Shown: positions 1 through 6,617 of the stretch, piece after piece
Position numbering within the stretch: position 1 is the first letter of the stretch
Layout: every line of letters begins with the position of its first letter
Assembly: GCA_017619985.1 (NCBI GenBank)
Contig: JAFZRG010000016.1
Span: 1 to 17,575, forward strand
Origin: Bacillota bacterium
GTDB lineage: Bacteria > Bacillota > Clostridia > Peptostreptococcales > Anaerovoracaceae
Length of the DNA stretch: 17,575 nt
Direction: 5' to 3'
Position numbers and translations under genes: made by a program
Notes under the pieces: model-generated
What the model was told of the DNA's origin: nothing
Database searches by the model: none
What the model saw: only the letters and a program-made list of their open reading frames with translations

Positions 1-180
1 GTCCTCGATCACTTCGGGATCCACGTAGTCCCAGACGTGTTCTTCCCTCGCGCGCATGATGCCTTCCAGCTCGCCCGGGTCGTTGATGACCAGGTCGCTG
101 CGGCCGGCCGCGTTGAGCGCCTCGACGAGCGCGTCCAATTCCTCTTTTTTCGGATAGATTTTGATTTCTTTGTACTTCAT
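1..180 (-). CDS. prmA: Ribosomal protein L11 methyltransferase, N-terminal fragment (runs off the left edge)
   Basis: The first 60 codons of a minus-strand gene whose remainder lies outside the window. The product begins MKYKEIKIYP and contains VINDPGEL and WDYVDPEV, matching the N-terminal substrate-recognition domain of PrmA (EI.I/VxDP/WDY pattern in Bacillota). PrmA is a cytoplasmic S-adenosylmethionine-dependent enzyme that methylates ribosomal protein L11; its SAM-binding domain is not visible here. The ATG at 178-180 is the only sensible start. It has no Shine-Dalgarno sequence in the dozen bases before it. The nearest upstream element is a TATACT box and a long hairpin, so translation may be leaderless or weak. 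In many Bacillota prmA follows dnaJ directly; here the whole transporter/catabolic block lies between them. Assignment rests on a short N-terminus only. Confidence 0.82.
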   Translation of the reverse strand, partial: MKYKEIKIYPKKEELDALVEALNAAGRSDLVINDPGELEGIMRAREEHVWDYVDPEVIED

Positions 181-186
181 ACGGAC

Positions 187-195
187 AGTATAACA
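187..195 (-). promoter_or_regulatory. Possible extended -10 promoter for prmA
   Basis: Read on the minus strand the bases are TGTTATACT, an extended -10 element (TG-N-TATACT) with five of six matches to TATAAT. No good -35 hexamer is present at 16-18 bp. The expected start of transcription, 6-7 bases downstream, falls at or next to the prmA ATG (180), which would give an almost leaderless mRNA. The 5' end of the motif overlaps the base of the neighbouring hairpin. Inference from motif only. Confidence 0.35.
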
Positions 196-240
196 CAGGG
201 ATGGAGGAGTGAAACATGTTTCACTCCTCCGTCCCTGTGT
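193..240. terminator. 48-nt near-perfect palindrome between the MmgE/PrpD gene and prmA
   Basis: The two 24-base arms are complementary except at one position (t202 against g231), and the centre is the palindrome gaaacatgtttc, so the loop is minimal. It lies 14 bases after the stop codon of the MmgE/PrpD gene. It is the natural candidate for the 3' boundary of that operon. Neither side carries a clear U-tract, so it may act as an mRNA 3'-end stabiliser or processing signal rather than a classical intrinsic terminator. Confidence 0.55.
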
Positions 241-254
241 AACATAATTGGATT

Positions 255-1595
255 TTACAATGCCTTCCAGTATTCCGGTCTGTTGATCGTATTCACATAC
301 TCCGTCATGGAGACGTCTTCTGCGCCGAGGATCATAGAGACCACCTTATCCTGGCCTTCTTTCGTAAAGACAGGTCCCGTGATCCTGCGGAATTTATCCT
401 CCAGCCACGGCCACTGGATGTTCTCCTTGGCCTCTCCTCTGGGTTCGTACTCCGCGGAACGGAATTCCCTGCCGTCCTTCGTGCGGATCACCGCGCGGCA
501 GATGCGCTGCGCCGGAAACTTCTTATCCAGCTCGGGATCCATCACGAAATGCAGCCTGCCCATCATGGCGAGCACCTTCGGGTCACCCAGGAATTTATCG
601 TTGCACTGTGCCAGGCCGAAATCGCCGTACACGACAGCCGCCGCGACCGGGTACGCGATGTTGTACTGCGCTTCGTCCGCATCTTTGGGCACGATCTTGG
701 ACAGCATCGTGGCCCGCTCGAACGTCTCGATCGTGACGTCTTCGATATCCTCGTGTGTCAGGCCGTTCTCCCGCATCAGATCCGTGACCGCGTCGATGGC
801 CGGATGCGCCCAGCGGCAGCAGGTATAGGGTTTGAAATACAGATCCATGACCTGCCATTTCGTGTTCAGATCGTCCAGATAATGCTTGTACTCGTCTGCC
901 TCCAGCAGGTTTTTGTTGCCGGTGAAGCCGCTCAGGTTCTCCATCACGGCCAGCATGCCGACCATGACGCCGAACGGCACGCCGTCCTTGTTCATGGACG
1001 GATATTCTACGCTGCGGATGCCCGGCGTGATCGGCGCGTTGAATTCTGCGACGGAGATGACGTTGTTCAGTTCCTCTTTCGTGAATCCGTAGATCCTTCC
1101 GACGCCTGCCGCGACGCCGACGGCGCCGAACGTGCCGCTGCTGTGCGGCCACTGGTAGTAGTCCATGATCGCCGCGCCGCTGCGGATGGTCGTTTCATAG
1201 GCCACGAGCAGCGTCTCGAGGAACTTGTCGCGCTTCAGCCCCTTTTCGCACGAAGCCGCCAGGATGCCGCCGATCACGGACGTGCCGGGATGCGCGCGGG
1301 TCATGTTGTGTCCGTCGTCGATGTCGTAGGCGTTCGATGAATGACCCATCGCAGCAGCCGCCCCGATCACGCCGAACGTCTTGTCCGAACCGATCACGGG
1401 GATATCTCCGGGCGGGAACACCTTTTCCGCCAGCTTCAGGCCCGCTTCGAACTGCCCGCTGCGGGAACCCACGATCAGCGCGCCTGTCAGGTCCAGCAGG
1501 CACCCCTTCATGCGCATCTTCACTTCTTCGGGGACGTTCTCCCACTTCGTATCGAGGATGAAGTTTTCCAATCTGTAATCTGTCTCGTAATGCAT
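255..1595 (-). CDS. MmgE/PrpD family protein (dehydratase/epimerase/decarboxylase superfamily)
   Basis: A 446-residue cytoplasmic protein of normal length for the MmgE/PrpD family. Visible family features are AMGHSSNAYDIDDGHN (residues 82-97) followed by HPG (102-104), the small-residue-rich helix around 105-117, and the conserved lid motif KPYTCCRWAHPAIDA (255-269). Known members include 2-methylcitrate dehydratase, cis-aconitate decarboxylase and iminodisuccinate epimerase, so the family name alone does not fix the reaction. No methylcitrate synthase, 2-methylisocitrate lyase or other propionate gene lies in the window, which argues against PrpD proper. It is the last gene of a tight run: its ATG follows the racemase stop by 10 bases with a TAAGGAG ribosome site. 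Next to a racemase and two deaminating dehydrogenases, an epimerase or dehydratase acting on an amino- or imino-acid intermediate is a reasonable guess, not a demonstrated role. Confidence 0.85.
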   Translation of the reverse strand: MHYETDYRLENFILDTKWENVPEEVKMRMKGCLLDLTGALIVGSRSGQFEAGLKLAEKVFPPGDIPVIGSDKTFGVIGAAAAMGHSSNAYDIDDGHNMTRAHPGTSVIGGILAASCEKGLKRDKFLETLLVAYETTIRSGAAIMDYYQWPHSSGTFGAVGVAAGVGRIYGFTKEELNNVISVAEFNAPITPGIRSVEYPSMNKDGVPFGVMVGMLAVMENLSGFTGNKNLLEADEYKHYLDDLNTKWQVMDLYFKPYTCCRWAHPAIDAVTDLMRENGLTHEDIEDVTIETFERATMLSKIVPKDADEAQYNIAYPVAAAVVYGDFGLAQCNDKFLGDPKVLAMMGRLHFVMDPELDKKFPAQRICRAVIRTKDGREFRSAEYEPRGEAKENIQWPWLEDKFRRITGPVFTKEGQDKVVSMILGAEDVSMTEYVNTINRPEYWKAL

Positions 1596-1605
1596 GGTTT
1601 TCTCC

Positions 1606-2685
1606 TTAACGGTATTCGATCGTCACGTGCCTCGTGGCAAAGATCTGCAGCAGCGCGCCGTAGCGCAGACGGAATTCGAGGATATCGCCCACGTTTACGG
1701 ACATTTCGCAATCCGTCACGTCCAATACGGTATGATCGCTGCTGCTCGCGATCACGGCGATGTTCTCATCTTTCGGAAGCAGGTTGAACGCGTCTCCGAT
1801 GTCCAGGGACCCGGCCGCGATGATGGCGCGCCTGCGCACGCCGCCGTCCGTGAACTGCACGGTCTCTCCCTTCCAGTTCTTTCCGGTCCCGACGACGCCG
1901 CTCTTCTCCTTCACTTCGACGACCTGCGCCTTCAGGAAGAACGTGTCTTCGTTCATCTCCGGGATCTCCACGCCGCGGTTCAGACGCATATTGACGGGAT
2001 TGAGGATGTATCCGCCGATGCGCAGATGATTTATCTTCTCCGGCAGAGGAAGTCCTTTGCTCCAGCGGATAAGGCTCGAGGAACTGCCTCCGGACACGAT
2101 CTCCAGCGTATGCCCGAGCACATCCTCCACCGCCTGCGCGCCTTCGCAGAGGAACGCAAGGTTGTCATCGTCCGGCAGCACACCGGAGACGCAGCCGTAA
2201 TTCGTACCGACGCCCGCGACCTGCAGATGCGGCATGGTCTTTTTCACAGCCATGGCAGCATCCCCCAGTTCTTCGATCGAAGCGTATCCTTCCCTGCGAT
2301 CGCCCACGTCCAGCATCAGGACGACTTTGTGGGTCCTGCCCAGGATGCCGGCTGCTTCGTTCAGCGCCTGCATCGTCCGCAGTTCCGAATTCAGGCTGTA
2401 ATCCGCGTACAGGACGACGTCATCCGCCTCGCACAGCATCGGGATGCGCAGCAGCATCATGGGGATATCTGTAAACAGACCTTTCAGTTCCTTCAGATGG
2501 CGGATCCGGGAGGACGCGAGCTGCGCGCAGCCGCCTTCCCGATAGGCTCTCGCGATCTCAGGACTTCCATCGCTCCCTTTGAATACGCCGGCAACGGAAA
2601 CGCCCATCTTACGGTAGAGGTCACAGAGAAATGCCGCGTTGCTGCGGATAGCGGCAAGATCGACTTCCAGCAGAGGATAGCGCAT
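1606..2685 (-). CDS. Alanine/ornithine racemase family PLP-dependent enzyme
   Basis: A 359-residue fold-type III PLP enzyme, cytoplasmic. The N-terminal barrel carries VAGVFKGSDGSPEIARAY (31-48), in which K36 is the expected Schiff-base lysine. It is followed by ASSRIRHLKEL (57-67), the strand VVLMLDVGDRREGY (121-134) typical of the alanine/ornithine-racemase (Orr) branch, the phosphate-loop-like VSGGSSSS (197-204) and LRIGGYIL (221-228). These resemble Orr-type racemases more than cell-wall Alr, which has an AVVKANAYGHG motif. The substrate may be alanine, ornithine or another amino acid. The gene starts 6 bases after the NlpC/P60 gene and ends 10 bases before the MmgE/PrpD gene, so the three are almost certainly co-transcribed. 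Placement beside peptide import and alanine-dehydrogenase-like genes suggests catabolic interconversion of D and L amino acids, not wall synthesis. Confidence 0.85.
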   Translation of the reverse strand: MRYPLLEVDLAAIRSNAAFLCDLYRKMGVSVAGVFKGSDGSPEIARAYREGGCAQLASSRIRHLKELKGLFTDIPMMLLRIPMLCEADDVVLYADYSLNSELRTMQALNEAAGILGRTHKVVLMLDVGDRREGYASIEELGDAAMAVKKTMPHLQVAGVGTNYGCVSGVLPDDDNLAFLCEGAQAVEDVLGHTLEIVSGGSSSSLIRWSKGLPLPEKINHLRIGGYILNPVNMRLNRGVEIPEMNEDTFFLKAQVVEVKEKSGVVGTGKNWKGETVQFTDGGVRRRAIIAAGSLDIGDAFNLLPKDENIAVIASSSDHTVLDVTDCEMSVNVGDILEFRLRYGALLQIFATRHVTIEYR

Positions 2686-2691
2686 GACTTT

Positions 2692-4200
2692 TCACCCGTC
2701 CTTTCTGCCGCCGAGGGAAGGTCTCAGCACTGCGAAGCAGAATCGTCCGAACAGCGTGTCGATCCAGCGGTCAGCTTCTTTGCCGGAGCGTTCCGAAGCG
2801 ACGGCGCCGAATTCGAAGCAGCCAATCAGCTTCTTGCCGGTCCACAGGACCGCGTAAGTTTTCCGGAAAAGCGCGTCGTCCGCGCAGAGGATCATGTCGC
2901 CGGGCTGCAGATACTCTCTTGTGATATGCGTCGTGCGGAGATCGGCGCCGGACGCGTTCTGAGGGGTCAGCACGCCTGTGCCGCCGTACAGTTTATAAAC
3001 GCAAAGATCTTTTTCCGGCCGCTGCGGTCTGCGGGAGACCACGTCAGCGATCTCCGTATCGTGCAGGAAGAAGAGCGTATGCAGCGCGTAAGAGACGGAA
3101 TCCGGAACGGGATATCCCAGGCTCTCGCAGACGGGCTGCAGCATGGCAAGCAAATCGATGTTCTTTCCGGTCAGGTGAGCGGCAGCTTTCACCAGAGCCA
3201 CAGCGCATTCGGAAGGTAAAGCGGTCCCGGCGAGGACTCTCGGCGCCCAGATCCGCAGTCCGTTCACGAGCACCTGAGGCTCTTCGATATAAGGCTTCTC
3301 GGCATCCGCGGTGACGGTAAAGGTGATCTTCTCTGTTTCCCCTGCCTGCACGCTCACGACGCGGAAGCCCTGTTTCTCCTCTACGATATCCTTTTTAGCT
3401 GTATATTCGATCTCCACAGCGATATCGGTCTCCCCGTCATTGCGTACCGACACCGTATAGACGACCGGATTGCCGTTGGGTACGGTCTGACCCGGTCTTA
3501 CGTCAGCAGTTACGCTGCAGACCAGGTCTTTCGCCCTGTGATAACGGGCGAGCGCCTGCTGGGTGGGATCGCCGGCAAGATCCAGAGGTCGGTGAACAGA
3601 AAACCTTTTTACGTTGCTTCGCAGCAGATATAGTTTCGTCCAGTCGCTTCCGTCCCAGGGCGTGAACCAGCGCTCGCAGGTATCTTCGCAGACCGTACCG
3701 GCAGGATCGAAGATATTGCGCATTTCATCGTACTGATAGCCGTTGAATCCGTGCTGCTGGGTGCTGTGGAGAAATCTCCCCTCTCCCGCGTACAGCATGG
3801 TATGCCCCGAATGGTCCGTCCGTTCAAACGTAACGATGTCTCCGGGTTCGAGCAGTCCCTTCACTCTCTCGCAGACCGCCTTCTGTTCTTCCTCTGTTTC
3901 CTCATGCGTCAGTTCGTAATAAAACACGCGAGGGTGCAGCATGTCGATCATGTGCCAGGTCAGATCCGCTTCGAGCATGTAGCCGAAAGTCTGATAGTAA
4001 CAGTTCCAGAGGAAAGACGAACAGTCCAGGAACAGCGGAAGATCCTCCGTCCCCGCTTCGGGCGGAGCAAAAGCAGACCGCCGCGCGCTGCAGCGCACGA
4101 TGCGGTCCATGCTCAGCTGGTCGTACTGGATCCAGGGACCCCTGGCCAGATAGGCTTTCGCGGTATTCAGCAGAATAGCCGCCTTCTCTTTCTTTTCCAT
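2692..4200 (-). CDS. NlpC/P60-type cysteine peptidase-like protein with degenerate second copy
   Basis: 502 residues without signal peptide or membrane segment, so probably cytoplasmic. The N-terminal part looks like an NlpC/P60 papain-like domain: FLDCSSFLWNCYY (57-69, candidate nucleophile C60), LLEPGDIVTF (116-125), SGHTMLYAGEGRFLHS (131-146, candidate H133), with H145 or H150 as a possible third residue. Residues about 225-325 look like a beta-sandwich (alternating strands; VRNDGETDI). The C-terminal region repeats the pattern as YLQPGDMILCA (430-440) and TYAVLWTGKKLIG (448-460), but tyrosine stands where the catalytic histidine is expected and no cysteine aligns with C60, so this copy is probably inactive. 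Family members cleave gamma-D-Glu or other D-amino-acid-containing peptide bonds; YkfC of B. subtilis is the intracellular precedent. The start ATG has GGGAGAG upstream and follows a strong hairpin terminator. The exact substrate is unknown. Confidence 0.7.
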   Translation of the reverse strand: MEKKEKAAILLNTAKAYLARGPWIQYDQLSMDRIVRCSARRSAFAPPEAGTEDLPLFLDCSSFLWNCYYQTFGYMLEADLTWHMIDMLHPRVFYYELTHEETEEEQKAVCERVKGLLEPGDIVTFERTDHSGHTMLYAGEGRFLHSTQQHGFNGYQYDEMRNIFDPAGTVCEDTCERWFTPWDGSDWTKLYLLRSNVKRFSVHRPLDLAGDPTQQALARYHRAKDLVCSVTADVRPGQTVPNGNPVVYTVSVRNDGETDIAVEIEYTAKKDIVEEKQGFRVVSVQAGETEKITFTVTADAEKPYIEEPQVLVNGLRIWAPRVLAGTALPSECAVALVKAAAHLTGKNIDLLAMLQPVCESLGYPVPDSVSYALHTLFFLHDTEIADVVSRRPQRPEKDLCVYKLYGGTGVLTPQNASGADLRTTHITREYLQPGDMILCADDALFRKTYAVLWTGKKLIGCFEFGAVASERSGKEADRWIDTLFGRFCFAVLRPSLGGRKDG

Positions 4201-4214
4201 AGAGCTCTCCCTGC

Positions 4215-4262
4215 AAAAAAGGGCAGCCTGCTCTCAAGAAAGGAGGTGTGGAGCAGGCTGCC
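4215..4262 (-). terminator. Strong rho-independent terminator-like hairpin after the Ald-like gene
   Basis: A perfect 12-bp stem (ggcagcctgctc at 4222-4233 with gagcaggctgcc at 4251-4262) with a 17-base loop. On the minus strand it is followed by one C and then TTTTTT (4220-4215). It lies 13 bases past the stop of the Ald-like gene and 14 bases before the NlpC/P60 ATG. It should end or attenuate the sigma-54 transporter operon. I saw no clear promoter between it and the next gene, so partial read-through into the three downstream genes is the likely arrangement. The loop carries an anti-Shine-Dalgarno-like sequence. Confidence 0.85.
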
Positions 4263-4275
4263 GCAGCTGAATTGC

Positions 4276-5442
4276 TTAGAGTTTATAGAAATTGTCGGAA
4301 CGCGTAGTCGTCGCGGGAGGTGCCGGATCCAGTTTTCTGTCCGCGATGCCGAGCACGTCTTCCGGACGGATCCAGGGTCTTCCCTGGATACCGGACGTCT
4401 CTTCGTGGGTCAGCAGACCCTTGTACATGGTGAGCGCTCTTCTGTAGAAACCGTCGGAGACGCAGGTCTCGACGACGCCCTTGTTCAGGATGCTCATGAT
4501 GAACGGCAGCATCTCGCCCGCATAGGAAACGGACGTGGAATGCGCCACAGCGCCCGGGATGTTGGAGACGCAGAAGTGGACCACGCCGTTGACGACGTAT
4601 CTCGGATCGTCATGGTGCGTCTCGTGGGACGACTCGATCGCGCCGGGATCGTCGTTGGAGATGTCGACGAGGACGGAACCGGGCTCCATCAGCTTCAGCA
4701 TTTCCTTGTCGATCAGGAAGTCCTTTCTCTGCTTCGGCCACTTGACCGCATTGATGACCATATCCATCTGCGGCAGGACTCTCGCGATGTTCTCCTTGTT
4801 GCAGTACATCGTGGAGATGCGGTTGTTGTATTCAAAGCCGATATTTCTGAGAATTCCCACGTTGATATCCATGACGGTGCAGTTCGCGCCAAGCGCGTAG
4901 AGCACTTCCAGAGCGCCTTTGCCCACGGCGCCGCAGCCCAGGATCAGGATGTTCATTCTTGGCGCGCCGGCAAAACCGCCGACCCACTTGCCCTTGCCGC
5001 CATTGATGGTCAGCATGGACTCGAGGCCGAACAGAGCACCCTGCTTGCCTGCCGCTTCGCAGTTCGGAGAACCGTATCTGTGGCAGTCCTCCGCGGTGAA
5101 AGCGATGCACTTGCTCTTCAGCAGCGCGTCCACTTCCTCGGGATGGCCTGCCGGATGGATGCAGCCCAGAATGATCTGATCTTCGCGGATCAGGTCGAAT
5201 TCGCAGGGCTCGAACTCCTTCACCTTGGCGATGAATTCACTGCGCGCGTACATCTCTTCCATAGATTCCACGATCTCAGCGCCTGCCGCCGCGTACTTTT
5301 CATCGGGGAAGCCGGCCCCCTTGCCGCAATCGTGCTGCGCCAGGACCTTGTGACCCGCCGCGACGATGGATTCCACCTCCGCCGGCGTGCAGATGACTCT
5401 GAATTCGCCTTCTTTGATGTCTTTTAAAATTCCGAATACCAT
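4276..5442 (-). CDS. Alanine dehydrogenase family enzyme
   Basis: 388 residues, about the usual length of alanine dehydrogenase (NAD-dependent, L-alanine to pyruvate plus ammonium). Family hallmarks are at the expected places: R15 in EGEFRVICTP, K75 in AKVKEF, H96 in GCIHPAG, the Rossmann turn GCGAVGKG (169-176), an acidic residue ending the second strand (D192 in MDIN), D264 in VDISNDDPG, and VVHFCVSNIPGAVAHST (287-303), which parallels the VIHYCVANMPGAVPRTS motif of Ald. All the substrate and proton-transfer residues known from Ald appear retained, so oxidative deamination of a small amino acid is plausible. Some loops differ (SPNCEAAGKQGAL instead of MSEVAGRMA), so another substrate is possible. 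It starts 20 bases after a related paralogue, with an AGGAGGAG ribosome site, and closes the transporter operon before a terminator. Confidence 0.82.
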   Translation of the reverse strand: MVFGILKDIKEGEFRVICTPAEVESIVAAGHKVLAQHDCGKGAGFPDEKYAAAGAEIVESMEEMYARSEFIAKVKEFEPCEFDLIREDQIILGCIHPAGHPEEVDALLKSKCIAFTAEDCHRYGSPNCEAAGKQGALFGLESMLTINGGKGKWVGGFAGAPRMNILILGCGAVGKGALEVLYALGANCTVMDINVGILRNIGFEYNNRISTMYCNKENIARVLPQMDMVINAVKWPKQRKDFLIDKEMLKLMEPGSVLVDISNDDPGAIESSHETHHDDPRYVVNGVVHFCVSNIPGAVAHSTSVSYAGEMLPFIMSILNKGVVETCVSDGFYRRALTMYKGLLTHEETSGIQGRPWIRPEDVLGIADRKLDPAPPATTTRSDNFYKL

Positions 5443-5462
5443 TTTATTATTCTCCTCCTGAT

Positions 5463-6587
5463 CTAGTGTTTCTCCATAGCCATTTTCTCATCGAAGTATT
5501 TGATCGTGCCGCGGTAGAGGCTTCTTTCAAAAAAGTTGTTGCTGTTGATATCGAGCGTATCCGTATCCCTGCCGAGGAGCAGATCCATGTAGTTGCGCAT
5601 GATCCCTTCATAATAGACGATGGACTGATGCGGATGGATGCTGGGCCAGGCGTCGCAGCTTACGGTGATCCTTCTGTTCGTCGTATCGACGCCGGCCGGG
5701 ACCTCATCGTATTCCGGGTCATCCGTGTAGATAACGCGCTTGTCATACGTACCCTTGATGATGCCCTCGAACGCCTTTACCAGGATCGGGGTCACACTGG
5801 TATCATAATGATCCGCAGAGATATCGAGGATGATCGCGTTCTCAGGCAGATACCCCAGCTGCTTGTTCGTCAGGATATATTTGCTGGAATCCGGCCGTTT
5901 CGACGCGTCGACCAGGATGTCCGTACCGCACAGCACTTTTTTCAGGTTTTCCTCATCCGTCGTGATGCTCCGGGTGATGACCTGAGTCAGAAGACCGGGC
6001 AGTTTTTTCGCAAACAGTTCCTTATCTCCCAGGACCTCGAACGAACGGACGCAGCCCTGCGCAACGCCGCCTGCGCCGACGATCGTCGCCACATACGGTT
6101 TTCTGTCCGTCGAAGCAAAATCTTCCCGAGTCTGCTTCAAGACGTCAAAAGCTGTCTCGCATCCGGCATAGGCCGTTCCGAAGTAATCGACAAAGGTCCG
6201 GATCCCCTGATCGTCGACCATGGAATCCATCGAGAAAGCCTTGATGTTCTTGCGATGGATCAGCTCCACGCATCCCGGCCGCGTTTCATAATGGATCATG
6301 GAGAACAGTCCCGATCCTTCGTTCAGCATTTCGAGATCCTCGAGATCGGGATTCTTCAGCGTGATCAGCATATCCTGATGGAAGACCTCTTCCCTGTCAG
6401 CAAAACGGATCGCGGGAAATACATCCAGATAGTCCTGCGGCGTAAACCCCAGTCTGGAGCCGTATCCGTTTTCCAGAACGGGCTCCACGTCAAATCCGCG
6501 CAGGATCTTGAAAAGACCCGGCGTGAATTCGCGGATATCCCCTGCGAAATTGTTGATGACCGGAAAACCAAGTTTTTTGAAATACAT
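5463..6587 (-). CDS. Divergent alanine dehydrogenase/PNT-domain oxidoreductase
   Basis: 374 residues, distantly related to its downstream neighbour. The N-terminal half keeps the Ald/transhydrogenase layout: R19 in GDIREFTPG, K78 in LITLKNPDL, H99 in SMIHYETRP. The C-terminal half has a nucleotide-binding turn TIVGAGGVAQG (168-178) and ILDISADHYD, where Ald has its catalytic aspartate. Several motifs are unlike any canonical alanine dehydrogenase: CDAWPSIHPHQS near the C-terminus, and no VANMPGAV stretch. It is best described as an NAD(P)-dependent dehydrogenase of the Ald/saccharopine-dehydrogenase N-terminal-domain superfamily with unknown substrate. It starts 30 bases after the oppF-like stop with an AGGGGG ribosome site, so it belongs to the transporter operon. 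The pairing with an Ald-like gene suggests consecutive or paired amino-acid dehydrogenations, or a two-subunit enzyme. Confidence 0.72.
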   Translation of the reverse strand: MYFKKLGFPVINNFAGDIREFTPGLFKILRGFDVEPVLENGYGSRLGFTPQDYLDVFPAIRFADREEVFHQDMLITLKNPDLEDLEMLNEGSGLFSMIHYETRPGCVELIHRKNIKAFSMDSMVDDQGIRTFVDYFGTAYAGCETAFDVLKQTREDFASTDRKPYVATIVGAGGVAQGCVRSFEVLGDKELFAKKLPGLLTQVITRSITTDEENLKKVLCGTDILVDASKRPDSSKYILTNKQLGYLPENAIILDISADHYDTSVTPILVKAFEGIIKGTYDKRVIYTDDPEYDEVPAGVDTTNRRITVSCDAWPSIHPHQSIVYYEGIMRNYMDLLLGRDTDTLDINSNNFFERSLYRGTIKYFDEKMAMEKH

Positions 6588-6617
6588 GACAAATCCCCCT
6601 AAGAATAAATGGTGGTG

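Noticed and set aside
209..224. gtgaaacatgtttcac resembles a ParB-binding parS site.
   Set aside because: parS is tgtttcacgtgaaaca; here the two half-sites are in the opposite order, so it is only a permuted look-alike inside the longer palindrome.
255..1595. Calling the MmgE/PrpD gene prpD (2-methylcitrate dehydratase).
   Set aside because: No methylcitrate-cycle partner genes are present and the family covers several reactions, so a symbol is not justified.
1594..3219. Long plus-strand open frames opposite the real genes (for example 1594-3219, 3751-5427, 5466-6602, 12398-13651, 14271-15620, 15578-16798).
   Set aside because: They lie antisense to clearly recognisable genes, read as Arg/His/Asp-rich low-information protein, have no ribosome sites and match no family; they reflect GC-rich codon use.
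4234..4250. Fragment of a 16S rRNA gene (anti-Shine-Dalgarno sequence).
   Set aside because: Only 12 bases match and they form a hairpin loop; no flanking rRNA sequence is present.
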